Source: Elusimicrobiota bacterium
GTDB lineage: Bacteria > Elusimicrobiota > Elusimicrobia > Elusimicrobiales > UBA9959
Assembly (NCBI GenBank): GCA_016234365.1
Contig: JACRER010000079.1
Location: 79,154 to 143,153 of the forward strand
Direction: 5' to 3'
DNA: 64,000 nt
Both the position numbers and the translations under genes were made by a program. Positions 1 to 9,069 of the stretch are shown in pieces. The notes below the pieces were generated by a model. The model had not been told where the DNA came from, searched no databases, and saw only the letters and a list, made by a program, of their open reading frames with translations. Every line of letters begins with the position of its first letter. Positions within the stretch are counted from its first letter, which is position 1.

Positions 1-498
1 AGCGCAAAGCTTGCGATATCAACAACAGAACAACTGCGACTAATGGGGGTTGACGGGAAAGTGCTATGGGAAAAGCCGTTGATTAAACTAGCGGAAGCCG
101 ATATCCCGAGTGAATATTTGAGTAAAGGGAAAAAGTTTTCTTTGGGCTGTGGGAGAACTTCGTGCTCACCGTATATGCTCTTTGCGCAGAACAAATTAGT
201 GGTGTACTACGGAGGGGTCTTTATCCCGGAAATGCCCGCTCGGTATCTCCCCGCACTGAAGGCAACAATTTATGATATGAATGGGAATATCCAGGATACC
301 GTCAAGTTGACTTTCGGCGGAGAGGGGTTTGAGGAAAAGGTCCACTATGGCGTTCGGGACGGGAAATTGCAGTTTTTCTTGAGGGACAATGATGAGTATG
401 TCCGGGTTCATTTTAAGCCTAATAATATTTTCGAGTTTTACAGGGGAAAGCTGAAGTCGGTAGGTGTGGAGAGCCGAAATGAAGCGGGTAAGGATTAA
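1..498 (+). CDS. 3' end of an unrecognised protein (5' end outside window)
   Basis: The frame is open from base 1 without a stop, so this is the C-terminal part of a longer gene; the ATG at 43 is internal to an open frame that reads on sensibly upstream. The visible 165 residues alternate short hydrophobic beta-strand-like stretches with polar turns (for example MGVDGKVLWEKPL and ATIYDMNGNIQDTVKL), as in beta-propeller or other all-beta secreted proteins. No catalytic motif is recognised. Its end overlaps the start of the next gene by about 20 bases, suggesting co-transcription. The DNA is visibly less GC-rich than the housekeeping region after 10 kb. Function unknown. Confidence 0.6.
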   Translation, partial: SAKLAISTTEQLRLMGVDGKVLWEKPLIKLAEADIPSEYLSKGKKFSLGCGRTSCSPYMLFAQNKLVVYYGGVFIPEMPARYLPALKATIYDMNGNIQDTVKLTFGGEGFEEKVHYGVRDGKLQFFLRDNDEYVRVHFKPNNIFEFYRGKLKSVGVESRNEAGKD

Positions 499-3400
499 GG
501 GCAGAATCGCCCTTGCGTGCGCTGTTCTGTGCGCAGCCGGTCTGGCCGCGCCGGAGGCCTATTGCACGGAAATCGAGGTGACGATTCCATTTAACGCTGA
601 GCCTGTCCCGGGCGGGGAAACTTTCCTCCCGGACTTTGACTTTAATACGCGGCCACAGACATTACGGCTGCAGCCCGCAAATGCGCTGATTGTGGATCAA
701 AACGATGCCGTCCGGCTGCGCGCTATTGCCGTGCTAGCCGACAACACTTATCCTGACGTCACCTCGGCAAAAGATATCCTTTTTGACTCGTCTAATACCT
801 CGGTCGCAACCGTAACTCCGGAAGGGCTGATATTGCCGGTCGCTTCCGGAGAAACCGAAGTTTCTGCCCATTATCGAACATACGACTCCAATATCGGCGT
901 GAGAGTTCTGCTTGGGCGCAGCATAACACGCCTAACACCGGTGTTTAACTGGGAGGCATTGGAAGAGTCCGTTGGAGTTGAATATCCTGCGGAAGATATG
1001 GATATCCCTCTGGACGACATACAAACAAACCTCGAGATGATTCCGGGAAGCACGGTACAGATGGAGGTCCTGGCGGCGCTTTCAGATGGAACTACTGGTC
1101 TCTTGACGTTTAATCGAGGCACAACCTATCGCTCATTGAACGAATCCACTGCAAAAGTAAACGAGTTCGGCGAGGTGTATGGGATAAGTCCGGGCAGTGC
1201 GATAATTGAAATCGTCCATGGCGGTAATTCCGCTTCCGCAACAGTAACCGTATTGAGGGCCGATGTAACCGCCCCGGAATCGCAATTAAGTTTCTCCGGG
1301 AAGACATTTTTTGATGGGGAGCGCATATTTGTTTCCTCCTGGGGATATCTGACTATATCCTCGACGGACCCCGTGGTTTCTGGAGAGTATACTGGCGCAA
1401 TTTCTGTGGTTAATTATAGCTCCGATACTGCCCTGGTTTCTTCTGTTGACCAGCTTTCGGAATTGTATGTCGGACCGCTCTCTTTGAGTGATGGGGCGCA
1501 TATATTGCAATTCGGCGCGGTGGATTACTTCGGCAACATGGAGGCCATTAAAACCAAAACAATTCATGTAGACGGCACGGCGCCGGGGCCGCTGGCGGAT
1601 ATTAACGTTGATGACGCCAGCCCAGGTGGCTGGAGCAATACCGGCGCCTTTAATATTTCGTGGACAGACCCGGACGAGGTTTCCGGAGTAGCCGGCGCCA
1701 GGATAAAATTCGGCGATGTGGCGCCGGGGGCTAACGAGGAGGGGGCTTTTTATCCCGCGGCCGGTTCGCTGGTGTATTCCTCCACAGAAATAGTAAGCGG
1801 CGTTAATGCTGTCTGGTTGTGGCTCGAGGATAACGTGGGCAACGCGGATCCGGCGATGGCCGCCAGCGTGGAACTGCGCTATGACGGAGGCGTTCCGGTC
1901 TCTACGGCATCGGCGCCGGCCTATTCCGGAACAGGAGTAGTGTCTGTGTCTTTCGGCGCAAATGACGCCGTGAGCGGCATTGCCAGTACCACTCTTTGGT
2001 GGCGGCAGGCCGGCGCGGACTGGTCCTCCGGCGCTTATGTCTTGGCCGGCAGCAGCGGGACGTTCAGTTTTGATGCGCATGGTGTGCAGGGTAACTGGGA
2101 ATTCTATACGCGAGCCTGCGACAATGCCGGCAACTGCGAGTCTGTCCCGGTTTCAACAACCTCCGCTAAGGCCGGGTCCTATATTGATGTAACGGCGCCG
2201 GTAATCTCAAACGTGCGCGTGACGGAGATAGCCTATGACAGCGCGCGCGTTTCCTGGGACACGGATGACGCCGCGTCGGCGGTCCTGGAATACACCCTGC
2301 CCGGCGGCGGGACCTACAAGGCCTATGCGCCGGCTTTTAATACCAGCCAGAGTCTGCAACTTAGCGGGCTGGTCTACCCGGCAAACTATACTTTCAAGAT
2401 AACGGCGGCCAATAAAACCGGACTCGGCGCCGTATACACTGACGGGGCGTTCTATGTGCCGCCCAAGATGACCACCAATATAGACGACCAGGGGGTGCTT
2501 AATACCGGCCAGCCCATAGTGATAGAGGTGACCAATCCTTATGTGTTCTCTATAACTTACACGCTTAATGGGCAGACCGTGACGCAGGTCGTGAGTACGA
2601 ATATTCCGTTGCAGATTTATGTGAATCCCGGCCAGGGGCAGGCCAGCTTGTCTTTGAATCTGGACGGCTTCGTTTATTCGACCAGTTTTATAGTGGATAC
2701 CGCCACCCGGACGGTATATCTTGCCCGGTTCGCAGTGGTGGACGGGGGAATGGACGCCGCACAGGGCGGCTATGCCGCGCTGGGGGCTGTGGGGCAGCCT
2801 CTGTCCAGTGAACTGTCCGGCATCAACAGTAAAGTGTTCCCCGGCTACTATGCCGCCATAGACCCAGCAGTCCCGGGCAGTATTGCCGACCTTGCCGCGG
2901 CCGCCGGCTCGGATAAGGACCAGGTTTTGTTATCCTGGACAGCGCCCGGCGACGACGCGCATGCCGGCACGGCCATGAAATATGATATCCGCTGGGCGAC
3001 CATGCCGATAACCGCGGCTAACTTCCTGCTCGCGGCGAAGGCCGCGGAGGTCCCGTTCCCTGCGGTTTCCGGCAGCGGCCAGGAAACCAGGGTTTCAGGC
3101 CTGAACCTGCTCACGACGTATTATTTCTCGATACGGGCCGAGGACGAACTCGGCAACCGCGCCGGCCTTTCCAACGAGGTCGCCATTTTTAAGGGTTTCG
3201 TGAAAGCCGCCACGGTCACGGTGAACGGGGTCCCCGAAGTAACTTTCCTGGCGCCCGTGCCGCCAAGCGTAGCGCTCGTCAGCACGGTTTCCGCGACGGG
3301 GACCGTGGCCATAGCGTCCGCCGCTGCAGGCGGGTTGACGCTGGCGGGCAATATGTATGAGATAGGCCCGGAAACCACTTTTGATCCGCCGGCCGTGCTG

Positions 3401-6400
3401 ACGTTCACTTACTCCACGGCAACGCTGGCGGCGCTGGGCTTATGGGAAACGGATATAGCCATATACGAGCATTTTGCGGGCGAAGGATGGGTTAAGCTGC
3501 CGGGGCAGGCGCTGGACACGACGGCACATAAAATTACGGTCCCGGTATCCCGCGTGGCGTCGCTTTTCGGCGTGTTCGGCATTGTCAAGGACCGCGCCGC
3601 GCCGGTGACGGGGATCTCCTATCTCGGGCCTGATCATCGCGCCGACGGCAAAATATTCCTTGCCGGCGGCTCCAGCGTTACCCTGTCGGCTTATGACCCG
3701 GTGGTCTACGGCACTTCCACCGGCGTGGCCTTTACCGAATACCGAATCGACCCCGGCACTTCACCCGCCTTTGCAGTCTACTCTGCGCCATTCAACTTGT
3801 CCGAAGGCTTGCGCCTGATAGAGTTCCGCAGCCGGGACCATGCCGGGAACTTTGAGGTTGCCGGGGCCACGGAGGTTTATGTGGACGCCTCCGCGCCGCA
3901 GACGAGCGCGCTCATTTCCGGAACCACTGGGCAGGAGGGTTGGTATGTTTCAGCCGCTACTGTGGCCCTGTCGGCCGTCGACGGCCTCAGCGGGGTGAAG
4001 GGGTTGTACTGGCTGAGCGGGGCGTCGACCGACACCCGGAAATATGTTTCCCCTCTTGAGTTCAGTTCCGAAGGGATACATGCCCTGCGCTATTATGCCG
4101 TGGATAATGTCGGCAACAGGGAAGAGGAAAAAGCGACGGAGATAAAAATAGATCTTTACGGGCCGCAGATCTCGGCGGTTAGCACTCCGACTGCCAATGC
4201 GGCGGGTTGGAACAATACGGATGTGAACGTTGTTTTCTCGGGGACTGACGCCGTATCCGGCCTGGCCGGCTGCGACGCTCCGAAGATGGTGACGGAAGAA
4301 GGGCCCGCTGTGCGGGTTTCCGGGGGCTGCGAGGACCGCGCCGGCAACCGTTCGCTGATGGAAGTGGCATTGAAAATAGACAAAACAGCGCCGGTGGTAG
4401 GTATCTCCTCCCCTACGTCCGGTGTTTTTATTGCCACTAAAAGGAAAATCATCGCCCTGTTCTCCGTATTCGACGCGCTTGACGCCGCGCCGGAGACAAG
4501 AGCGGAGCTTGTGCAGACGGAGGACAGCGGCAGCCAGCGCGGTGACAGGCCGGACAGGGTCGCGGTAATTAGCGGCCAGGAGATAGAACCGCTGGATATA
4601 GACGACGGGTTGTGGAAACTGGCGGTGAGCGCCATGGATGCCGCCGGCAATACAACGTATCTGGAAGGCGTGACTTTTGAGGTGATACATGATGTGCGGC
4701 CTCCCAGGAGTACGCAGACGGTTTCCGGCGGTCCTCTGTATGAAACCGGCGGGTTGGTATATATAACCGGGAAGACAGAGTTGAAACTGGCCAGTATTGA
4801 CGACCTGGTGGAGAGCGGAGACGGCGCGGGGCTTGGTGTGAGGCGGCAGAATCTTGGCGTGGCAACAGGTGGCGCGACGGTGAGGGGCGTCGTCTTTGAG
4901 GATCCGTGGCCGGCGCAGGGTGGAGTCTTTGTGTCTACGTTCACGCTCATCGGGGAGCCGGACGGCGCATATCCGCTGCGCTATAACGCCGAGGATATAC
5001 TTGGAAATATCGAGAGCGTAAGGGTAAGCACTGTTTCCCTGGATAATACCGCGCCGGAAAGCACGCACCGCTTTGGCGCTCCGCATTATGCCGGCGCCGG
5101 CATGGACTATGTTTCGGCGGGCACGCCGCTAAACTTTTCTGTGCTGGACCCTGTTTTCGGCGGGGTCGCCGCCGGGGTGTCGCTTACAAAGTATCGTCTG
5201 GACGAGGGAGAGTGGCGGATATACTCAGGCAGCTTTACCGTGCTCACCGAGGGGCTGCACAAGCTGGAATACTATAGCTTTGACAATCTGATGAACGCGG
5301 AGCAGATGAGGACGGCGGAAATAAGCGTCGATAACACCCCTCCGGCCACAACGGTGGCTCTTGGAGAACCCAAGTTCGAGATGCTCGGCTTGCCGGTCCT
5401 CGCGCCGGAAGCTGTTATCAGTTTAAGCGCCGCGGACGCCGTGTCCGCGGGTGTGGCTTCAGGGGTGAAGCAGATAGTCTATGAGGCCAGGAATGCCGCC
5501 ACAGGCGCGTCCTCCGTCAATAGTTATACCGGACCTTTCACTTTGCCGCAGGGGACCTATGACTTGCGCTATTGGTCGACCGATAATCTCGGTAATGTGG
5601 AGACCTATAAACAAATCCGCTTTGGAGTGGCGGCCTTCCAGAAAGATTCGCTGCAGGCCGTGGACGGCCTGGATATGTCCGGGAGCGCGGATATTTCCGG
5701 AGCCGTCAGGTCCAACGCGCTAGTTTCCGTGAGCGGCAGCGCGCGCATACTTGGCGACGTTACGGCCAGCACAATTACTGTTTCCGGAAAGGCCCAGATA
5801 ACAGGCCAGCGCATAACCGGCGCGCAACCGCTGGCTCCGGAACCGCTGCATCTTGGAGCCATTCCCGAGGTCCAGCCCAGCACGGTTCCTGCCGGCTATG
5901 TGGTGGACGGCAGGCTTGTTGTGAGTTCGCAGGCCAGGCTTGTCCTGTCGACCGGGACATACTACTTCAGCGGGGTAGAACTTTCCGGCGGCAGCGAGAT
6001 AGTTGTGGATGGGAAAGTGGATATGCTGGTGTCAGGCGACGTGCTTGTCAGCGGCGGCAGTTCGTTCAATGCGGCAGGGCCGGCCTCGAATTTAAACATT
6101 CTTATCAACGTCCCTTCCACGATGACCTTTACCGGCGGCGGTAACCTTGTGGCAATGGTCTATGCCCCGAAAACACAGATGAAACTGGCGGGGAATGCTT
6201 TGCTGGGTGGACATTTCTTTGTGCGGTCGGCGCTGGTAAGCGGCAACGGCAATATAGTGCAGGCGGGGGAAGTTTTGCCTGAAGTCGCTCCCGAATCCGG
6301 AGGCGGGAAAACGAAGACCTCCGCTTTCGGTGTACAAAGCTATGGGGTGTTGGCCGGTCCGTCCCCGGAATTCCGTCTCGGAGAAGTGTATGTGTATCCG

Positions 6401-6676
6401 GACCCGGCCAGGCGTTCCGAGATCCCGGTGTTCCACATTGAATGCGGCATAGCGGATAGCGTGACCATTAGCATTTATGCCATAAGCGGACGGCAGGCGC
6501 ATGAGGTGACTTTAACGGGGCTGCCGGTTGCGTTGGACGATGGTAACGGCTTGAGCTATGCTTATGAATATTCCTGGCGCGGGCATATTCCGAGCGGAAT
6601 TTACCTGTATTCCATAGAGGCGCGGCACGCAGGACAGAAATTAAAGAAGACCGGGAAATTTGGGGTGGTCCGCTAG
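479..6676 (+). CDS. Giant secreted multi-domain surface protein with Ig/OmpL47-like repeats and FlgD-like C-terminal domain
   Basis: A 2065-residue secreted protein. The ATG at 479 is preferred over the in-frame GTG at 464 because it follows a purine-rich GTGGAGAG stretch and gives a clean signal peptide (positive start, then ALACAVLCAAGLAAPEAYC). After it come two bacterial Ig (Big_2-like) modules at about 60-115 and 165-260. Many repeats follow that match the OmpL47-like pattern (taP...G..yvs...vtLsA.D..sGv...y..pf.l.eG.h.l.y.s.D..GN.E). Two fn3-like modules lie near 570-660 and 797-900. A Ser/Gly-rich region at about 1720-1930 resembles DUF7305-type beta domains. The last 100 residues (VYVYPDPAR...VTISIYAISGR...SGIYLYSIEA...KTGKFGVVR) are the FlgD-Ig/type A sorting-like fold that targets proteins to type IX-like export. 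A PorV/PorQ homologue follows directly. Likely an exported adhesin or surface-layer component; exact role unknown. Confidence 0.85.
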   Translation: MKRVRIKGRIALACAVLCAAGLAAPEAYCTEIEVTIPFNAEPVPGGETFLPDFDFNTRPQTLRLQPANALIVDQNDAVRLRAIAVLADNTYPDVTSAKDILFDSSNTSVATVTPEGLILPVASGETEVSAHYRTYDSNIGVRVLLGRSITRLTPVFNWEALEESVGVEYPAEDMDIPLDDIQTNLEMIPGSTVQMEVLAALSDGTTGLLTFNRGTTYRSLNESTAKVNEFGEVYGISPGSAIIEIVHGGNSASATVTVLRADVTAPESQLSFSGKTFFDGERIFVSSWGYLTISSTDPVVSGEYTGAISVVNYSSDTALVSSVDQLSELYVGPLSLSDGAHILQFGAVDYFGNMEAIKTKTIHVDGTAPGPLADINVDDASPGGWSNTGAFNISWTDPDEVSGVAGARIKFGDVAPGANEEGAFYPAAGSLVYSSTEIVSGVNAVWLWLEDNVGNADPAMAASVELRYDGGVPVSTASAPAYSGTGVVSVSFGANDAVSGIASTTLWWRQAGADWSSGAYVLAGSSGTFSFDAHGVQGNWEFYTRACDNAGNCESVPVSTTSAKAGSYIDVTAPVISNVRVTEIAYDSARVSWDTDDAASAVLEYTLPGGGTYKAYAPAFNTSQSLQLSGLVYPANYTFKITAANKTGLGAVYTDGAFYVPPKMTTNIDDQGVLNTGQPIVIEVTNPYVFSITYTLNGQTVTQVVSTNIPLQIYVNPGQGQASLSLNLDGFVYSTSFIVDTATRTVYLARFAVVDGGMDAAQGGYAALGAVGQPLSSELSGINSKVFPGYYAAIDPAVPGSIADLAAAAGSDKDQVLLSWTAPGDDAHAGTAMKYDIRWATMPITAANFLLAAKAAEVPFPAVSGSGQETRVSGLNLLTTYYFSIRAEDELGNRAGLSNEVAIFKGFVKAATVTVNGVPEVTFLAPVPPSVALVSTVSATGTVAIASAAAGGLTLAGNMYEIGPETTFDPPAVLTFTYSTATLAALGLWETDIAIYEHFAGEGWVKLPGQALDTTAHKITVPVSRVASLFGVFGIVKDRAAPVTGISYLGPDHRADGKIFLAGGSSVTLSAYDPVVYGTSTGVAFTEYRIDPGTSPAFAVYSAPFNLSEGLRLIEFRSRDHAGNFEVAGATEVYVDASAPQTSALISGTTGQEGWYVSAATVALSAVDGLSGVKGLYWLSGASTDTRKYVSPLEFSSEGIHALRYYAVDNVGNREEEKATEIKIDLYGPQISAVSTPTANAAGWNNTDVNVVFSGTDAVSGLAGCDAPKMVTEEGPAVRVSGGCEDRAGNRSLMEVALKIDKTAPVVGISSPTSGVFIATKRKIIALFSVFDALDAAPETRAELVQTEDSGSQRGDRPDRVAVISGQEIEPLDIDDGLWKLAVSAMDAAGNTTYLEGVTFEVIHDVRPPRSTQTVSGGPLYETGGLVYITGKTELKLASIDDLVESGDGAGLGVRRQNLGVATGGATVRGVVFEDPWPAQGGVFVSTFTLIGEPDGAYPLRYNAEDILGNIESVRVSTVSLDNTAPESTHRFGAPHYAGAGMDYVSAGTPLNFSVLDPVFGGVAAGVSLTKYRLDEGEWRIYSGSFTVLTEGLHKLEYYSFDNLMNAEQMRTAEISVDNTPPATTVALGEPKFEMLGLPVLAPEAVISLSAADAVSAGVASGVKQIVYEARNAATGASSVNSYTGPFTLPQGTYDLRYWSTDNLGNVETYKQIRFGVAAFQKDSLQAVDGLDMSGSADISGAVRSNALVSVSGSARILGDVTASTITVSGKAQITGQRITGAQPLAPEPLHLGAIPEVQPSTVPAGYVVDGRLVVSSQARLVLSTGTYYFSGVELSGGSEIVVDGKVDMLVSGDVLVSGGSSFNAAGPASNLNILINVPSTMTFTGGGNLVAMVYAPKTQMKLAGNALLGGHFFVRSALVSGNGNIVQAGEVLPEVAPESGGGKTKTSAFGVQSYGVLAGPSPEFRLGEVYVYPDPARRSEIPVFHIECGIADSVTISIYAISGRQAHEVTLTGLPVALDDGNGLSYAYEYSWRGHIPSGIYLYSIEARHAGQKLKKTGKFGVVR

Positions 6677-6688
6677 CGAGGGGGAAAT

Positions 6689-7660
6689 ATGGAAAACAAA
6701 CATATCCCTCAACATGATGTGGTCAACCGCGTGTTCTATGCTTTGTCGCGGCCGTGGGTCCTGGCTTTGTTATTGATGTTCGTACTACTGCCTTCGGCGA
6801 TGATAACCCAAGCGCTGGAAAGTGGCGCCGAATTCCTGCGTATAGACACGGACGCGCGGGCGGGGGCCATGTCTTCTGGCGGAACGGCCTCGGCCATGGG
6901 TATAAGCGCCATAAGTTATAACCCGGCGGGGCTTGTCTCTATGAGCAGGGGCGAGGCGGCATTAAGCCACAGTGCCTGGTATCTGGGCAGTATGCATGAC
7001 TTTGTGGGCGCGGGGTTCGGCATGGCCAAAGGCTGGAAGTTAGGCCTCGGCTTCACACGGCTTTCGGCCGGCGACATGGAGGGCCGCACGGCCGACCGTG
7101 GTAAAAGCGGTGGCTATAGTGCCTATGACCAGGCGGCTGGGTTGGCGGTGGCAAAGCAGTTCGGGGCCTATAGCGCCGGAGGTGCGGTGAAGTATATAGA
7201 AAGTTCAATAGCCGGGACCAAGGGCACTGGCTATGCTGTGGACCTGGGGTTGAAGCGCGGGTTTAAGGCGGTGCCGGTCAGCATAGGCGTGGCGGTGCAG
7301 AACATTGGCCCTGGCATCAAGTATATTTCACAGCGCGACCAACTGCCGTTGAGTGTAAGCGCCGGAGTGGTGTTTATGCCCATATCGGGCGTAATGCTTA
7401 ACTTTGATGCCAAGCGCTATGTTTACGACAAGTACACGACCTACAGCCTTGGCACGGAGTATGTCTTGTTCGGTGGCAACAGCAGCGCCTATGGGGTAAG
7501 CCTGCGCGGCGGAGTTAACGGCCAGCCGGAGCAGGGTGCGGCGGGCGCGTTCAGCGCGGGAGCGGGCATAAAATTCATGAACGCCGACCTGGACTACTCC
7601 ATGACGCCGCAGGGAAGCCTGGGTGGCACGCAGCGCATAACGCTGAAGAAGAAATTTTGA
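6689..7660 (+). CDS. PorV/PorQ family outer-membrane protein
   Basis: A 323-residue predicted outer-membrane beta-barrel. A long N-terminal hydrophobic segment (WVLALLLMFVLLPSAMITQA) precedes the family's hallmark start GAEFLRIDTDARAGAMSSGG and AISYNPAGL, followed by amphipathic strands (GFGMAKGWKLGLGFTRL, LNFDAKRYVYDKYTTYSLG) and a C-terminal strand ending in a basic-aromatic residue. In Bacteroidetes, PorV shuttles type IX secretion cargo and PorQ acts in cargo processing; homologues are common in Elusimicrobiota. The start has a GAGGGGG ribosome site. It lies 12 bases after a protein with a sorting-like C-terminus, so an export role for that neighbour is a reasonable inference. Family assignment is secure; the exact subfamily is not. 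Confidence 0.85.
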   Translation: MENKHIPQHDVVNRVFYALSRPWVLALLLMFVLLPSAMITQALESGAEFLRIDTDARAGAMSSGGTASAMGISAISYNPAGLVSMSRGEAALSHSAWYLGSMHDFVGAGFGMAKGWKLGLGFTRLSAGDMEGRTADRGKSGGYSAYDQAAGLAVAKQFGAYSAGGAVKYIESSIAGTKGTGYAVDLGLKRGFKAVPVSIGVAVQNIGPGIKYISQRDQLPLSVSAGVVFMPISGVMLNFDAKRYVYDKYTTYSLGTEYVLFGGNSSAYGVSLRGGVNGQPEQGAAGAFSAGAGIKFMNADLDYSMTPQGSLGGTQRITLKKKF

Positions 7661-7668
7661 GGGCGCAT

Positions 7669-8463
7669 ATGGCTGAAATAAAATTAGCCCATGTGCCGCA
7701 ACCCCTCAGTAGCGGCAGCCAGGAAGAAAAGCTTGCGGCGCTTCGGGAGCTCTTCGCGCTGGCAGAGCAGAGCCGCGCCAAAGCCGATGCTCCTTCTGAC
7801 GATTATGGGGTAGTCCCGGGTGACAAACCATGGCGGGAATTCCGCGGGGTTGTCGGCCGCCCGCTCTTTGACCAGCTAACGGCAATTGTTCGTTACGATC
7901 CACCCTCGGAAGTTCGTGAATTAGCCGGGGACATAATGGCGTTGCTCCTGCATCCGTGCGCTGTGGGCCGCGTACTCGAACTCTACGAACGCCGCGCCTC
8001 GGAAGCGGATGATCCCCCGCCGTTGCGGATATACAAAAACCTGGGCGACATAGGTACCGGAGGTGCGGCCCGGGCGCTGATGTGGCTTTGGGGTTCAAGG
8101 TGGGGCGCAGATATGGCCGGGGCGCTCGGGAAGTGCAAGTCCAGCGCCGCGCAGAAGTTCCTGATAAGGGAGGCCGTGGCGCACCCAAGTTCCCATGTGC
8201 GCCAGATGTGCCTTGCGTATGTGAAACTGCCGCTCACAAAGGCGAAGATAGATCTGTTCCTGGACCGGCTCCGGAACGGGACTTATAATGAGAGGTTCAC
8301 TGCAATTCTGAAGGTGCAGGAACTGCGTGTAGGCCGCGCGCTGGAAACGCTTGTGGCTATGCGCGAAGAGAGCGAAAATGCGGACTTCATCGGATTTATA
8401 AACGACGTTCTTCCGGTTCTGTCGGGAAGAAAGATGGTTGCCGCCGGGGGGAAGCAGGCCTGA
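7669..8463 (+). CDS. HEAT-like alpha-helical repeat protein, function unknown
   Basis: A 264-residue protein without signal peptide or membrane segments. The ATG at 7669 sits 5 bases after a GAGGG ribosome site that overlaps the stop of the PorV-like gene; a TTG at 7657 is in frame but overlaps that stop. The sequence is helical throughout, with repeats like VRELAGDIMALLLHPCAVGRVLELYE, VRQMCLAYVKLPLTKAKIDLFLDRL and RFTAILKVQEL, resembling HEAT/armadillo repeats used as protein-binding scaffolds. No enzyme motif is seen. It is the last gene of the surface-protein operon and is followed by a good terminator, so a cytoplasmic partner role for the secretion or surface genes is possible but unproven. 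Confidence 0.7.
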   Translation: MAEIKLAHVPQPLSSGSQEEKLAALRELFALAEQSRAKADAPSDDYGVVPGDKPWREFRGVVGRPLFDQLTAIVRYDPPSEVRELAGDIMALLLHPCAVGRVLELYERRASEADDPPPLRIYKNLGDIGTGGAARALMWLWGSRWGADMAGALGKCKSSAAQKFLIREAVAHPSSHVRQMCLAYVKLPLTKAKIDLFLDRLRNGTYNERFTAILKVQELRVGRALETLVAMREESENADFIGFINDVLPVLSGRKMVAAGGKQA

Positions 8464-8494
8464 AAACAAAATTATCGGATTTGTGGAATCGCGG

Positions 8495-8529
8495 ACCGGG
8501 CTTGGCAGGCAAGCCCGGTTTTACTTTTT
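8495..8529 (+). terminator. Rho-independent terminator
   Basis: A perfect 10-bp stem (ACCGGGCTTG with CAAGCCCGGT) and a 5-base loop are followed by TTTACTTTTT. It ends transcription of the surface-protein operon. The T-run overlaps the stop codon of the convergent XRE gene. Confidence 0.85.
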
Positions 8530-8853
8530 GTAATGAGAGACGATATCTTTTACCAGGCCAAGGACCAGGGCTTTGCGCTTTGTGTCCAACCCGCTGATGA
8601 GGTTTTCCACGGCAGTCTCGTAAAGGCGTTCTTTCCCGTGAGGGGATGTCTGGAACAGGTCCCCCGGGCTGGTTTTGAGCGCTTTGGCGATGGCGGCGAA
8701 AGTCTTGAGGCTCGGGACATTGGCCCCGCGCTCGATCTGTCCGTAAAATGACATATCTATCCCGGCCTTTTCCGCAACCTGGGCCTGGGTCATCCGCATT
8801 GCTTTCCTGACGGATTTCATGCGTCCGCCTATTTCCGAATAGAAACTGTCCAT
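8521..8853 (-). CDS. XRE-family HTH transcriptional regulator
   Basis: A 110-residue cytoplasmic DNA-binding protein. Residues about 8-62 form a Cro/C1-type helix-turn-helix: IGGRMKSVRKAMRMTQAQVAEKAG, then IDMSFYGQIERGANVPSLKTFAAIAKAL, which match the conserved TQ..A..AGI....S..ERG...PSL..L..IA.AL pattern. The remaining C-terminus (about 45 residues, LYETAVENLISGLDTKRKALVLGLV) is helical and could dimerise. No Shine-Dalgarno is obvious before the ATG. A minus-strand -10 TATAAT (8898-8893) lies about 40 bases upstream. It is divergent from the receiver gene at 9070, and both promoters share a 12-bp palindrome, which suggests autoregulation. Confidence 0.92.
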   Translation of the reverse strand: MDSFYSEIGGRMKSVRKAMRMTQAQVAEKAGIDMSFYGQIERGANVPSLKTFAAIAKALKTSPGDLFQTSPHGKERLYETAVENLISGLDTKRKALVLGLVKDIVSHYKK

Positions 8854-8892
8854 AGATACAATTGAAAGACATTTTTGCCGCCGCCGGAAGAT

Positions 8893-8921
8893 ATTATAGG
8901 CCCTGTTGACAGGGTTTATAA
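8893..8921 (-). promoter_or_regulatory. Promoter of the XRE regulator gene
   Basis: On the minus strand, -35 TTATAA (8921-8916, four of six consensus bases), a 17-base spacer and a perfect -10 TATAAT (8898-8893), about 40 bases before the start codon. Its -35 lies inside the palindrome shared with the divergent promoter. Confidence 0.6.
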
Positions 8922-8934
8922 ACCTATATAAAAT
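8906..8934 (+). promoter_or_regulatory. Sigma-70 type promoter toward the receiver-domain gene
   Basis: A perfect -35 TTGACA (8906-8911), a 17-base spacer and a -10 TAAAAT (8929-8934). The next plus-strand gene is the receiver protein at 9070, giving a leader of about 130 bases. Confidence 0.7.
8913..8924. promoter_or_regulatory. Candidate operator palindrome in overlapping divergent promoters
   Basis: GGTTTATAAACC is a perfect 12-bp palindrome. It sits in the spacer of the plus-strand promoter and covers the -35 of the minus-strand promoter. Size and position fit the binding site of a small dimeric regulator, most simply the adjacent XRE protein. This is an inference. Confidence 0.5.
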
Positions 8935-8985
8935 ATGGTAGTGGTTGGGGGACTTTAAGGCATCATGTTAAGGACTATTGGAGCG

Positions 8986-9003
8986 CGGTCGCTTTTGCGA
9001 CCG
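8986..9003 (+). other. Hairpin in the 5' leader of the receiver-domain gene
   Basis: CGGTCGC, a TTTT loop and GCGACCG form a perfect 7-bp stem about 65 bases before the start codon. The downstream sequence is not a clean U-run, so it may be a leader structure rather than a terminator. No known riboswitch class is recognised. Confidence 0.4.
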
Positions 9004-9069
9004 GGTTGATGGTTTTGCCGTAAATAGCAGCGCTTTTGTGCGGTAAGCGGCCTTTAGCGGTGTTGGGAT

